A stretch of DNA of 64,000 nucleotides. Source: Euonymus europaeus. Taxonomy: Eukaryota; Streptophyta; Magnoliopsida; Celastrales; Celastraceae. Both the position numbers and the translations under genes were made by a program. This document shows positions 11,904 to 23,865 of this stretch, one piece after another. Below the pieces are notes generated by a model. The model made no database searches and was not told where the DNA came from. It worked only from the letters and a program-made list of their open reading frames with translations. Position 1 is the stretch's first letter; every line of letters starts with the position of its first letter. The stretch covers positions 18,073,996 to 18,137,995 of the forward strand of contig OY756968.1 in the NCBI GenBank assembly GCA_963580455.1, in the 5' to 3' direction.

Positions 11904-12715
11904 TTGTTTAGCATTAGCCAATCAGAGGATAAAGGATTTGATTCTCATTTTAAGAAAGGTAAACGTTGTATTGTAGATGAGCACGATAATATCATTACAT
12001 CCGGTGTTAGAATAGGTCATATGTATGCACTTGACTTGAATATGATGAATGATAATATGACATGTTTGATTTCTTCTAATGATGTTTTGTTGCATTGGAA
12101 TAGAAGATTGGGTATGCAGGTGTTTCTAGTTTGAGGAAGCTTAGTTCAAAAGAATTAGTTAGAGGCTTACCCAAGTTGAAGTTTGGTGATTCAATTATAT
12201 GTGAACATTGCATTAGAGGTAAGCAAATTAAGGAATATTTTAAATCAAAAAATGTCGTTTCTAGTTCTAGGCCACTTCAACTATTACATATTGATTTGTT
12301 TGGTCCTAGTAGGACAAAGAGTATAGGTGGCAAGTATTATGCATTTGTTATTGTTGATGATTATTCAAGATTTACTTGGTGTTTGTTTTTAGCTCATAAA
12401 AGTGATGCATTACATGAGTTTAAGTCTTTCATTAAAAGAGTGCAAAATGAGCATGAATTGCATGTTTCCAAAATTAGGAGTGACTATGAAGATGAATTTG
12501 AAAACTATGGATTTGATGCTTTATGTGACTCTTATGCCATTACGCACAATTTTAGTACACCTATAACACCACAACAAAATGGAGTTGTTGAAAGAAAAAA
12601 TAGGACACTACAGGAGTTAGGTAGAACCATGATGCTTGAATATGTCTTACCTAAACACTTTAGGGCCGAAGCTATAAATAATGCATATTATGTCTCTAAT
12701 AGGTTGTCTATTTGA
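11904..12715 (+). pseudogene. Sirevirus-like integrase, frameshifted
   Basis: A first part (11904-12134) contains the GAG-pre-integrase segment ('LHWNRRLGM'). After a frameshift, 12131-12715 holds the zinc residues ('CEHCIRGKQ') and the catalytic core: Asp in 'LLHIDLFGPS', 'IVDDYSRFTW', Asp in 'KIRSDYEDEF' (Gly residues usual there are replaced), and Glu in 'QNGVVERKNRT'. The segment stops at a TGA in 'NRLSI'. The catalytic acidic residues are kept but the gene is broken. Confidence 0.85.
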
Positions 12716-12737
12716 AAGATTTTGAAAAGGACTCCAT

Positions 12738-14160
12738 ATGAGCTTTTGTATGCTAGGAAGCCTAAAGTTGACTATTTTAGAGTTTTTTGGTTGTAAATGC
12801 TACATTTTGAATACAAAAGACAATCTTGATAAGTTTGATGCTAATAGTGAAATTGGTATATTTCTTGGTTATTCTACTCATTCTAGAACTTATAGAGTTT
12901 TTAATGTTAAGTTTAAGGTTGTGGAAGAAATTATGCATGTTAAATTCGATGATATGTTTTCACTTGATCTAAATGTGCTTGTAGAAGAAGAAATTTCAGG
13001 TTTTGAAGGGCTATATCATCCAAAGAGTTCACACTCTAATGGTGGTCAAGATCTACAAATAAAAGAGGAGGACGATTTATTGGTGGGAAGCTTGAAGGAG
13101 ATGGAAATTTCAAATGATGCTACATCAAATCAAGAAAATCAAGTGGAATCTATGTCTAATAATGAAGATCATGATGAGCATGGTAATGATATACAATTGG
13201 GCAGCTCTAAGAATCGAGGAAATAGGCTTCAAGTGAAGGACAAGCATAAGCATCCTAAAGTGTTTATCATTTGAGACTTCTCAAAAGGCATTCAAACAAG
13301 ATCAAAAATTGAATTCGATGGTCAACTCTCATCCTTTAAATCTTTATGCTATGATATCTATGACAGAACCTAAAAATGTAAAAGATGTTTTAATTGATGA
13401 AGATTGGATTTTTGCTATGCAAGAAGAACTTGAAAAATTTGAAAGAAGCAAGGTTTGGACACTTGTTCCAAAACCTAGAGACCACGCCATTATAGGAACC
13501 AAATGGGTAGGAATAAGACTAGGCTAGTAGCTCAAGATTATTGTCAAGAAGATGGTATAGATTATGAAGAAACATTTGCACCGGTTGGAGGCCATTAGAC
13601 TTTTATTAGCTTTTGCATGCTATAAGGGTTTTAAACCTTTTCAAATGGATGTTAAGAGTGCTTTCTTAAATTGTGTGATAAATGAGGAAGTGTGTGTTAA
13701 ACAACCTTCGGGTTTTGAATCTAAAGAATACCCTAATTATGTTTATAAATTAGACAAGACATTGTATGGTTTAAAGCAAGCACCTAGAGCATGGTATGAG
13801 AGACTTAGTAAATTCTTGTTAAAAAATGGCTTTTGTTGTGGTAGTATTGATAATACTTTGTTTACTAAATGCAAAGGTGATGGCTTGTTGATTATGCAAA
13901 TTTATGTGGATGACATTATATTTGGTGCTACTTTGGAATCAATGTGTGATGAATTTGTTATGTACATGAAAAGTGAATTTGAAATGTCTATGATGGGTGA
14001 GTTAACATATTTTCTAGGATTGCAAATTACAAACCTCACATGACATTCACATAAGTCAAACTAAATACACTTATGACTTGCTTAAAATGTTTGGTATGGA
14101 CTTGTCTAAAGGATGTTCTACACCAATGGGGTGACATCTAAATTAGAAGTGGACCTTAAA
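12738..14160 (+). pseudogene. Sirevirus-like reverse transcriptase, frameshifted
   Basis: Spread over three frames: 12738-13274 (integrase end 'FFGCKCYILNTKDNLDKFD', 'GIFLGYSTHSRTYRVFN', then an acidic linker), 13309-13527 (RT start, 'DEDWIFAMQEELEKFERS' and 'GTKWV'), and 13564-14043 with the palm domain ('FQMDVKSAFLN', 'LYGLKQAPRAWYERL', intact YVDDIIFGA, 'FLGLQI'). The YVDD motif is intact but frameshifts on both sides prevent a full product. Confidence 0.85.
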
Positions 14161-14339
14161 AGCAAATAGGTAGATCAAAAGATGTATAGGTCTATGATTG
14201 GAAGTTTACTTTGTTTGAGATATCATGTTTAGTGTGTGTATGTGTGCTAGATATCAATTTAATCCTAAAGAATCACACTTAAGGGCCGTTAGGAGGATAT
14301 TGAGATATTTGAAATATACATCAACCTTATGGTTATGGT

Positions 14340-14830
14340 AAGATATAAAATCCTCATTTGACTTACATACTTTTAGTGATGCCGATTATGGAGGTTGTAG
14401 AATCGATAGGAAAAGTACAAATGGTACATGTCAATACCTAGGGAACATGCTTATATCTTGGTTTTCAAATAAACAAACCTGTGTTGCCCTAAGTACAATC
14501 GAAGTCGAATACATGGCCATAGGTAGTTGTGTTGCAAAAATTCTATGGATTAAATAACAATTGATTGATTTTAATATGTCATTTGATAACACACTTATTC
14601 AATGTGACAACATTATTGCAATCCATTTATCTAAGAATTCGGTTCATCATGGAAAGGTCAAACACATTGAGATTAGACATCATTTTATAAGAGCTCATAT
14701 AGATAAAGGAAACATTGTGCTTGAACATGTAGAAGGAGAACACAATATTGTAGATTTGTTTATAAAACCATTAGCTAAGAATAGGTTTATAAAATTAAGA
14801 GATGCATTAGGCTTGATTGATGCACCTTGA
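14340..14830 (+). pseudogene. Sirevirus-like RNase H domain, broken
   Basis: The RNase H text begins near 14350 ('FSDADYGGCRIDRKSTNGTC', 'ALSTIEVEYMAIGSC') and, after a stop near 14556, continues in 14561-14830 ('IQCDNIIAIHLSKN', 'KVKHIEIRHHFI', 'DLFIKPLAK'). It ends at a TGA at 14828, the usual end of copia pol. Confidence 0.83.
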
Positions 14831-15332
14831 ATGTATGGTCTTTACTTGCTTGCATGTGACACATCTCAATTGGTTATATATGCTTATTTGAATGAGATGC
14901 ACATGTGTAGAGGGAGTTCCCAAATAAACTCTTATGTGTGTTGATGTGATTCCATGCTTAAATGATGATTCATGATTGCTTCCATGTTATTGGTATTCCT
15001 TGCTAGCATATATGAGCTTGAAAACATATTTGATCTTTAATTGGTATTTTGAATGATTTTCAAGATATGCATTCAATGTTTTTACATGGCTTAGGAAGCA
15101 TTAGTTGATGCACTTCATTGAGTTAAACCATACATTGTTTTTGAAGTTGGATTACCCCTATTTCCTGACCTTTTTGAGTTCTTACAAAAAGGGGGGAGAG
15201 ATAATTGATGAAAAAGTGCATATGATTTTATTAAAAATGCATCTTAGTTTCACAACTTAAGGAGGAGTGAGCTTGCCGTGTTATGAGAGAGTAGGAAGCT
15301 TAAAGTGAGGGTGAGCATCATAAGATTTTGAA
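14831..15332 (+). other. Sirevirus-like 3' untranslated region
   Basis: Between the end of pol and the nested solo LTR. No ORF is supported. It carries a polypurine-tract-like motif at 15186-15201, well upstream of the true one at 17609. Confidence 0.6.
15186..15201 (+). promoter_or_regulatory. Internal polypurine-tract-like motif
   Basis: AAAAAGGGGGGAGAGA closely resembles the functional tract AAAAAGGGAGAGA at 17609. Removing the nested solo LTR and its duplicated target, the two are about 0.3 kb apart. Repeated polypurine-like motifs upstream of the 3' LTR are known for Sireviruses. Confidence 0.6.
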
Positions 15333-17464
15333 TGTAATACCCCGACCCGAAAATATTCAAGAAAAAAAAATAATATTAGCAATTAAATTGTTATTTCGAG
15401 TTTGGGGAGAATACCAAATAATGAGTGGAAAAAAAAATTGATTGGAGAATGAATCTCCTATAGTATAAAAAGAATTCAATAAAAGTGAATTATGTATAAA
15501 TAATAATCTATATATATTATATAATATATATATATATATGAGGCCACTTTCGGTGGCCATTTTTGGGCCACCGAAAGTGGCCACTCAAATGGCCACATGG
15601 CCACTTTAATTATAAAAAAAAATTAATTAATTAATTTCATAAAGGAAGACGTATCAGACGCGAGAGAGAAGCCGAGAGAGAAGAGAAAGAAAGAAGAAAG
15701 AAAGAGGAAGAAAGGGGGAGAAGAAAAGAGTGAGTTTTGGGAAAATTCATTCTTGTAAATTAGCAAGATTGAGGTGCTTAACAAGATTCAACAATAATTT
15801 GTCAAAGATTTCAAGGTTAAGGTAAGGTTTTCTATAGATTTTCATAGTTAGGTTTTTATGGATTTTAAATATTAGAGCTTGAATCTTGATTATTTGAGAT
15901 AATAAGGTTTAAATAGGTTGATTTATACTTAAATTGTGTATGTATTTGTTAGATTTGAGTTGATTGGAAGATTTTCAAGCTTGGGAGTTTTGGGTGGAAA
16001 ATTCTAGAGAGAGAAAGGTAGGATTCTTTGAAATTATGGTTTAAATTTACAATTGGTATATGTTATTGGAGAGATATAAATTGTGAAATAGGTTGTGAAT
16101 TTGCCATATATTAGGTTGGGGGTTCAAACCCTAGAAATTGGAAATTTCCGATTTTCGGTGAAATTACGTGGATTCGAGGTAGGGGATTCTAGCCCAATCT
16201 TTCGATTATTTCTTGTTATCTAAAAATGCATTTTTAATCTTCATTGTTATTCATGTTTGTGTTTTTCCCTATTTGCTCCCTAGGGAAAAACGAACCTAGG
16301 GTTATTCTCGAATTTTCCTAAATATTAGTTTGCATTCCCGGTTGACTGCTTGGTCTTATATCAATGTTTGGTTCTTATTCATGCATCATGGCTAGTTAAA
16401 TATATAACTAGGATTTGTTTATTGCTATATTAAATTCATGGCATGACATTGTTGCATTAGAGTCACATGGAAGTGCGAATATGGATTCGTGACTTCCGTA
16501 GGTTGTGTGAACGTCATATGGGAGGAGGGTTGTGGAACCTCGGCTTGGTTGCAACCGAATGACTCCTATATGAGGCAACATACTGAGATTCCGAAGAATC
16601 GGTTCAGAGAACCCGAGTCAGTATGGACAAGACTGGTGTCTTGTATTTGGTCATGGTTTCCTTATTGAGTCGTATGGTGGCAGTGTTCACCGATATCGAT
16701 GTGTGGGGATGGATGCCGAGGCGTCGTCCCATTGGGACTCACGGTAGGAAACGAGACCACGGTTTGATGAGTATTTGTTATGGTGATTCATAGTCTTGGC
16801 ATGTTGCTGCATTGACTTAATCTTTTTATTCAGCTATTATATTTTGTTATCCTCTTTACCCCTACTGAGCCATTGCTCACCCTTTCCTTTATTTCCTTTC
16901 CACACAGGCGAGACTGGTACGGATACCGGCACTGCGGATCTGTAGGAGGTGGGATGACATTATGCCACCTGGAGACACTAGGATGTGTTAGAATAAAGAA
17001 TTAAATTTCTTTATTATGTTTGATATTTTATGCATGAATTGAGGATTGTGTATGTTGACTACGTTTATGAACACCTTGTCGGTGTGTGGATGGTACGGAT
17101 AGGAGGGTGCCTTGTGATAGGACTCCTGTACCTGGGTGTGAATCTTATTGTTATATTGCATGTTGATACATGTATGATGATTGTGATTTATTATGTATTG
17201 CGGATGCATGCTGTAGATGGCCTGAGGCCCTGCCTAGGATTGTGAGTGCTTGTGATGTGATGGTCAGAGGCCTTATATATTTCAGAATATGTGCTGCGCA
17301 TTTCAGGTGGGCATTCTCCGATATACGGGGAGATGCTGCCGAAATTTCGATAGAAATTTACGGATTTAGTTGGAGAAATTAAGATTAAATCTTTTGTGAT
17401 AATGTGGAGATTTAATATCTTATAGATATTGAATTAGGTTCGCCTCCTGGGTCAGGGCGTTACA
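15333..17464. mobile_element. Solo LTR, Ty3/gypsy type
   Basis: A 2,132-bp segment starting TGTAATACCCCGACCC and ending GGGTCAGGGCGTTACA, so its ends are near-perfect inverted copies beginning TG and ending CA, as in many plant gypsy LTRs. It is flanked by a perfect 5-bp duplication TTGAA (15328-15332 and 17465-17469). No internal coding region is present, so this is a solo LTR left by recombination. Inside are an AT-rich TATA-like stretch (about 15508-15540), a perfect hairpin (15542-15582) and a GA-rich tract (about 15660-15735). Short ORFs in it are not genes. Confidence 0.88.
15542..15582. other. 17-bp perfect stem hairpin in solo LTR
   Basis: GGCCACTTTCGGTGGCC at 15542-15558 and its exact reverse complement at 15566-15582 enclose a 7-nt loop. 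The hairpin sits just after the TATA-like run, where LTR transcripts would be expected to start, and further GTGGCCAC-type copies follow to 15605. Confidence 0.8.
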
Positions 17465-17608
17465 TTGAAAATATTACAAATTATCTCAAATTTCATTTGA
17501 TTTCAAAATGGAGATATAATTTTGCTCACTTTATGCATAACATTTGGTATCCAAATTCAATTGGTATCAAATAGCCGTTTTTCACATCATATAGTTTTGT
17601 AATCATCA

Positions 17609-17621
17609 AAAAGGGAGAGAT
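17609..17621 (+). promoter_or_regulatory. Polypurine tract before 3' LTR
   Basis: AAAAAGGGAGAGA followed by one T and then the LTR start TGTTGG at 17622. This primes plus-strand synthesis in LTR elements and fixes the LTR start. Confidence 0.8.
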
Positions 17622-18961
17622 TGTTGGACCATATGTCATACATTTGTTTTTTGATACAAAAATACATATTGGACTATTTGATTGTTCTTAACTTTGGATG
17701 AATTTGGATAAATCATGAAATGTATTTCATCTGCTAATTTAAGCTTTATTATATATCTTTGGAATCATATTTGATCATATTTGATATGAATTTAATGATT
17801 TTGGACTTGTTCATTTTCATATTACAAAAACTGTCCAAACATCACATTGTACACACATTGGTTGAGTTGTCAAAATTTATTCATATGAGCTTTGATTAAA
17901 TTGATTCTTATTTTGAAAATTATTTAAGACACTCTGAAATTTTTAATTTTGAAATATGGTCAGGTCAATTTTAAGTCTATCATGTTCAATTTGTCAGTTG
18001 AAATTAATTCACTAGTACAGTTGTGAAATTAGCATAGTTGAGATTTGCACGATCAAATTGAATGACCAAACGATCTCAATTATAAGTGAAATTTTGTATG
18101 CACATTCTTATATGGATAAATGGATTTATCATGTGCTTACTAAAATTTTATTGAGCTTATATCATATTGGTTAACGCAAGTGCAAACATTGAAGCTCTTT
18201 GAGCTTACAAACAAAATTGGAGTGTTCTATCACTCATTTCTTTGTAGGTACAAATCATAAACTTATTTGGGACATTAATTGAAGCTATGAAATATTCATG
18301 GAGCATTGAGGTTTCATTGTTTAGGCTTAAAGTGCCCTAGAGCTCGAAATCCCCTAGGAACCCCTATTTGGGAGCAATTGAGATTATGTGAGCTACATTG
18401 AAGGAGTTATTTAGGAAATGGTCTAAGAAATATGTATTTAAAAAGTTGACCAAATTTGGATTCAAGGAGACTTAAATTGGTGCAACCCAGTTCATACCCA
18501 AAATAGCCCAAATTCGTCAAATGGACCTTCCATGGGTTAGACTAAATTATATTAATGTTGCATGATTTATTTGGAGTAGGATTCGGTCATAATCCTTCTA
18601 GAAAGCCCTATGAGCCTTTGGGGGGGAGTTTGAGAAGCCTTAGATTCATTTGAAATCAAATGAAAAAGATTGGAGTCAAAACACTCTACATATCACCATG
18701 TACTTTTATGTTCCTAATTTCAAGTATTTTGGGGGAAATTTTGTGTGAGCCTTGCCTGCAGGGTTGTTTGGTTGATTGTTAAAGTCTTTCTAAGCATGAA
18801 GAAGAGTTTAACAAAAAGCACAAAAGATCAAAACAAACCTTGGAGCCAATATTTGAAATTTGAATCAAAGGTTGACCAAAAGTTAATAACAGTTAGTTTT
18901 TCAATGGTGTGGATTGACTTCATTTTTGAAGATGAAGGGCAGAGATTATAAGTTGATTGAG
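17622..18961 (+). repeat. Truncated 3' LTR of Sirevirus-like element
   Basis: Matches 7118-8463 with scattered substitutions and small indels, then stops abruptly after TTGATTGAG at 18961. The remaining 1.1 kb seen in the 5' LTR is missing. What follows is unrelated DNA upstream of CPSF73-I, so a deletion removed the LTR end. Confidence 0.87.
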
Positions 18962-20003
18962 TTGGTTATCACACTGATTCAAGAGCTCATTGGTTTTTGT
19001 CTTTCAGCTGCAAATAATATTTAACAATGTGTTAGAGATAAAACAGGCGCCTTGAGGGTCATTAGTAGTGATCTTCTTAGTTTCTTCATTCTTTTCCTCT
19101 AGATATTTCATTAATTGGTTGATGAGTTCACGACATGCTTCTGATTTTCAACCTCTAAACTCTGCATTTTCATGTAATAATCCCTGCAAAACAATAAATA
19201 TTAGTAAAAATTGTTCCCTTGATTCTGCCACGTATCGCCGTCTTATTCATCATTTACGGGCTCACCATGCAGGTGTCAGACTCCGATTGATGAGTTATTT
19301 TAGATATGAACATAATTTCTCATATTTTAACCCTAAATATGAGAGAATAAAATATAAGAGAGAAAATAACGAAGAAAAAAGAGACAGAATAAAAAAAAAT
19401 TAAGGGATGTAGTTGATACTCCAAACTTTGGAAAATAATTTTTTATTTGGTACCTATCGAAAGCGCGGAATTGACAAATACGTTGGACCAGCTCTGTAGA
19501 TCGATACCGACTGTTGGATGGGCGGGGGAGAGTCTTGAAATTAGGGTTTAAATGTTCTTTAACTCTCTTGCCAGAAATCTGCGTCCACTGTAAAAGTGTA
19601 ACTTCTTCCTTTGCCCTTAACCTCTATTTTTCTCTATTTCGCAATTTTCTTTATACATGAGTATGTTGTATAGACTCCTGTATGTAGTTATCAAAAAAAA
19701 AGACTCCTGTATGTAACAATGGAGTGTATCACCTGTTTGGCGGCTCAGAAAGCCTGATTGTTGTCCTTTTTTAAAAAAAATGTTGATTTGGTTTTGGTTT
19801 TCGAAAGGCTCAATTTTCGGAAGGCGTTGAATCGTTTATGCTGCAGTAATCTAATTTTCTCGATTTCTTCTGCTCACTTGCGATTTCTGAGAAGTTAAGC
19901 ATTGTCGTTAGGAAAGGGAGCATGTTATTTTATTTCGATTCTCTTTCATTTTTCAGAAGGTTTGGTTTTGTTCTCTCACAGTTAGGAAGTTTGTGATCAG
20001 AGA
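18962..20003 (+). promoter_or_regulatory. Upstream region and likely 5' leader of CPSF73-I
   Basis: Non-coding on the plus strand. A telo-box-like TTAGGGTTTAAA lies near 19541. The last 150-200 bp are T-rich with pyrimidine tracts, as in a plant 5' leader possibly containing an intron. On the minus strand, 19020-19186 looks weakly exon-like (a TGTTTTGCAG acceptor at its start and a charged Lys/Glu-rich reading), but it has a frame break and I do not recognise it. Confidence 0.4.
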
Positions 20004-23000
20004 ATGGCTTCAACCGGGCAATCACAATCTCTCAAAAGACGGGATCCGCCTGTAACAAGAGAAGGTGATCAGCTTATTATAACACCTCTTGGTGCTGGCA
20101 ATGAAGTTGGTCGGTCATGTGTGTACATGTCGTACAAAGGGAAAACCGTACTGGTATGCAACAAATGTGGAGCTTTATTGATTTTAGGTATTGGGTTATG
20201 GATTTCTTAATGGTGATGGTGTTGTTTATCTTATGTTTTACTTCTTTTGGCTGGTAGTTTGACTGTGGAATTCACCCTGCTTACTCGGGCATGGCTGCAT
20301 TGCCGTACTTTGATGAGATTGATCCTTCAGCTATTGATGTCCTACTCATCACACAGTATGTATTTCCTTTATTTTTTTAGTTTAAATAATTTGTTGGTTT
20401 ATTTCAATTTTTTAGGAGGTTTTTATAATATCTTTTGACTTATCTTTCTGAACCAAATTTTATTGTTTGCTTGCCATGATACCTCCTCCTCTAAAAGGTA
20501 GAAGTTTCTTTATGCACAATTAAACTTCCAAATGTTTGTGAATCTCTTCCTTATGAGATATAGTTATTAGCTATCCTTTAGGATATTGCTTACCAAAATT
20601 TTAGCTTCTTCTCATATGGATATAACAGAACCAGAGGAGACAATGCAGTAAACCCAACATTACAATTACTATCAAGTCAACCTTTTCATTTTCCATTTAT
20701 TTTTTCCAATCTTTCATTGGTTCAATTTTTTTGAAATATGGAAAATAAAATTTGATATTCGATTCTTGAGAGACAGATGCAACCTAAAGAAATCAGGCTT
20801 GAAAGAAGAAATTGCAAACCAATCTGATCCAATGAGTGAAAATGGCAAAGGTTGCAGTATTATAGGAGTGAATAACCTTCTTATCTAAGATGATCCTGTG
20901 CATTTTGGGTTTTAGAAAGTTCCAGATTGATCTTTAATTTTTCAGTCCCATATTTGCTCTGGGCTGCTCTGGAATAATTCATATCTAAACACCTAGCATT
21001 CAATTTCTCAGCATTATGCACGGTAACAAATGTGTTTGGGGAAATTTGAGATGCAGCTTTTATGTTATCTGGTTCGCTAGTCAATAATGTGTGGCCAGTG
21101 GGCTGTAGCTCTCCTTTCTCTCTCGTTCAAAGGCGTAACTATTCAATTCACTAATAGGTGTTTTGTTGTAGCTTTCATTTGGATCATGCTGCATCCCTAC
21201 CATATTTCTTGGAGAAGGTTTGTTCCCTTCATGATGATTTGATGTCAAAATTTATGTAGGTTTATATGATTTGAAGTCAAATGAACCAGATTTTCAATAC
21301 TTTATTTGAGCAAAAATTAAAGTTGCAATAATTTTCCTAGACCACATTCAAAGGTCGAGTCTTTATGACCCATGCAACAAAGGCTATATACAAGTTGCTT
21401 TTGACGGATTATGTAAAAGTGAGCAAGTTTTCTATTGAAGATATGCTGTTTGATGAGCAAGACATCAACCGCTCTATGGAAAAAATTGAGGTATGTAATT
21501 AATCTTTGCATGCTGTTATATTGGTTTCTGTTTATACCCTTGTATTGGTTTCAAGATTTTTGATTTAAGAAAAATGGAAATTCATTAAAGAGGCTCCAAA
21601 GTGTGCCAACCTAGTAAGGACTACGATTATCTACAGGATATCATATCTAGTACATTGAAAAGATGACAAAAAATGGTTTCCATACTCTATACCCCTCTTT
21701 TCGTGTATTCTCTGTAAATGGCTAACTGAAAAAGGATATTATTTTCTTGTTGCTCTCATGAACTTTATCTCACTCTCATTTGACTTAAACTGATGTTGAT
21801 TGTCTTGAAGTCAGATCATTTTCTTGGTTTTTTTGTTGCTATCATCCCATAATTCATGTTGTTTTTTTGCATGTTGGATTCTCTTCTGACTCTTAAAAAT
21901 TTTGCAGTGAAATCTGTTCACTGGCTTTTATGCATCTTATGTTGCATAGTTACAGAACACATCATATTGGCACCTTAACCTTTACTTGGTTTAATGGCTT
22001 ACTTTCTGTGAATTGGAACAGAAATGGGATTATTTTGAAACAGTGTTGTACAGAAGTGGGAAAATGTAGGAATATCGTTCATTTGAAAAATGGCATTTAC
22101 TTTGATTTATATCGAATGGATGGACTATATACTTACATTGACCATGTGTTCTTGTTTACATGCTATATAGCTTATAAACATTGATCTCTGTAGTCTTTCA
22201 CTGATTCTTGTTAATAAACTGCAGGTAATTGATTTTCATCAAACATTGGAGGTAAACGGGATTAAGTTTTGGTGCTATACTGCTGGCCATGTCCTTGGTG
22301 CTGCCATGTTCATGGTTGACATTGCTGGTGTGCGGGTACTCTATACTGGGGACTATTCCCGTGAAGAAGACAGACATCTTTGTGCTGCGGAGCTTCCACA
22401 ATTCTCCCCTGATATCTGCATAATCGAATCTACATATGGTGTTCAGTTCCATCAACCTCGGCATGTCCGGGAGAAGCGATTCACTGATGTTATCCACTCA
22501 ACCATCTCTCAAGGGGGTCGTGTCTTAATCCCAGCATTCGCCCTTGGCCGTGCCCAAGAACTCCTCCTTATCCTCGATGAGTATTGGGCAAACCATCCTG
22601 AGCTCCATAATATCCCAATATATTATGCTTCTCCGCTGGCGAAGAAATGTATGACTGTTTATCAGACATACATCCTTTCCATGAATGAGAGGATACGTAA
22701 TCAATTTGCGAACTCAAATCCTTTCAAATTCAAGCACATATCTCCATTGAATAGCATCGAGGATTTTAGTGATGTTGGCCCATCAGTGGTGATGGCAAGT
22801 CCAGGTGGGATTCAAAGTGGTTTATCTCGGCAACTCTTCGACATGTGGTGTTTTGATAAGAAAAATGCTTGTGTAATACCTGGATATGTTGTCGAAGGAA
22901 CATTGGCAAAGACAATCATCAATGAACCAAAGGAAGTCACCCTCATGAACGGGCTCACCGCAGCCCTCAACATGCAAGTTCACTATATCTCCTTCTCTGC

Positions 23001-23865
23001 CCATGCTGACTATGCTCAGACAAGTACATTCCTGAAAGAACTCATGCCACCCAACATAATTCTTGTTCATGGAGAAGCAAATGAGATGGGGAGGCTAAAA
23101 CAGAAGCTGCTTACGGAGTTTGCTGATGGCAACACCAAAATCATAACTCCCAAGAACTGTCAATCTGTTGAGATGTATTTCAACTCTGAGAAAATGGCAA
23201 AGGCCATTGGTAAAATGGCTGAAAAGACACCGGAAGTTGGTGCAAATGTCAGTGGCATACTAGTGAAAAAAAGCTTCACTTACCAAATAATGGCTCCGGA
23301 TGACCTTCATGTCTTTTCACAGCTGTCAACCGCACATATTTTTCAGAGGACAACTATACCATATTCGGGCGCCTTTGGAGTGATAAAACATCGGCTCGAG
23401 CAGATATATGAGAGCGTGGAGTCTTCTGTGGATGAGGAGTCTGGGGTTCCTACCTTGCGAGTACACGAGCAAGTTTCAGTTAAACAAGATACTGATAAGC
23501 ATGTTTCACTGCACTGGAGGTCAGATACTATTAGCGACATGGTTTCAGACTCAGTTGTAGCTCTAGTTCTGAACATCAATCGAGAAGTACCTAAAGTTGT
23601 GGTCGAATCTGAGGCCATAAAGTCAGAGGAAGAGAATGAGAGGAAGGCAGAGAAGGTAATCTATGCACTCCTCCTTTCACTGTTTGGAGACGTGAAGCTA
23701 GGGGCAGATGGGAAGCTGGTGATTAGTGTTGATGGGAATGCAGCATACCTTGACAAAAAGAGTGGGGATGTTGAGAGTGAGAATGAAGGCCTGAAGGAAA
23801 GGGTGAAGGCGGCATTTATGCGGATTCAAAGTGCCGTGAAGCCAATACCTCTCTCTGCATCCTAG
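20004..23865 (+). CDS. CPSF73-I: Cleavage and polyadenylation specificity factor subunit 3-I (CPSF73-I), pre-mRNA 3'-end endonuclease
   Basis: Five exons: 20004-20153, 20258-20355, 21172-21217, 21341-21490, 22225-23865. All introns are GT-AG. Together they encode 694 aa, the usual plant length. The product is the zinc-dependent nuclease that cuts pre-mRNA at the poly(A) site in the nuclear CPSF complex. Metallo-beta-lactamase residues are all present: HFHLDH (His83, His85, Asp87, His88, with His83 split across exons 2 and 3), His170 in TAGHVLGA, Asp191 in [10 protein letters not shown], His408 in SAHADY and His430 in LVHGEANEM. The beta-CASP domain lies between Asp191 and His408, followed by a C-terminal complex-binding region ending PIPLSAS. 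The start is the first in-frame ATG and matches the plant N-terminus (ten-residue tail, then KRRDPP). The last exon carries most of the protein. No break is seen, so it is probably functional although surrounded by transposons. Confidence 0.96.

Larger units (their letters stand above)
7118..18961 (+). mobile_element. Sirevirus-like Ty1/copia element, 3' LTR truncated, solo LTR nested inside
   Basis: A long copia element: 5' LTR 7118-9591 (about 2.47 kb), degenerate primer-binding site at 9594, gag-pol remains 9648-14830, polypurine tracts, and a 3' LTR that starts at 17622 and matches the 5' LTR only to 18961. Gag has a zinc knuckle, an acidic serine-rich stretch and a coiled-coil segment, and there is an extra polypurine-like tract far upstream of the 3' LTR. 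These points fit the Sirevirus lineage. LTRs differ by about 6-7 percent over the first 185 bp compared by eye. Because the right end is deleted, no target duplication can be read. Confidence 0.88.

Noticed and set aside
17030..17382. Overlapping ORFs near the right end of the solo LTR
   Set aside because: They lie inside a bounded LTR with target duplications and have no domain.
22198..23618. Minus-strand ORFs opposite CPSF73-I
   Set aside because: They are antisense shadows of the strongly supported CPSF73-I exon.
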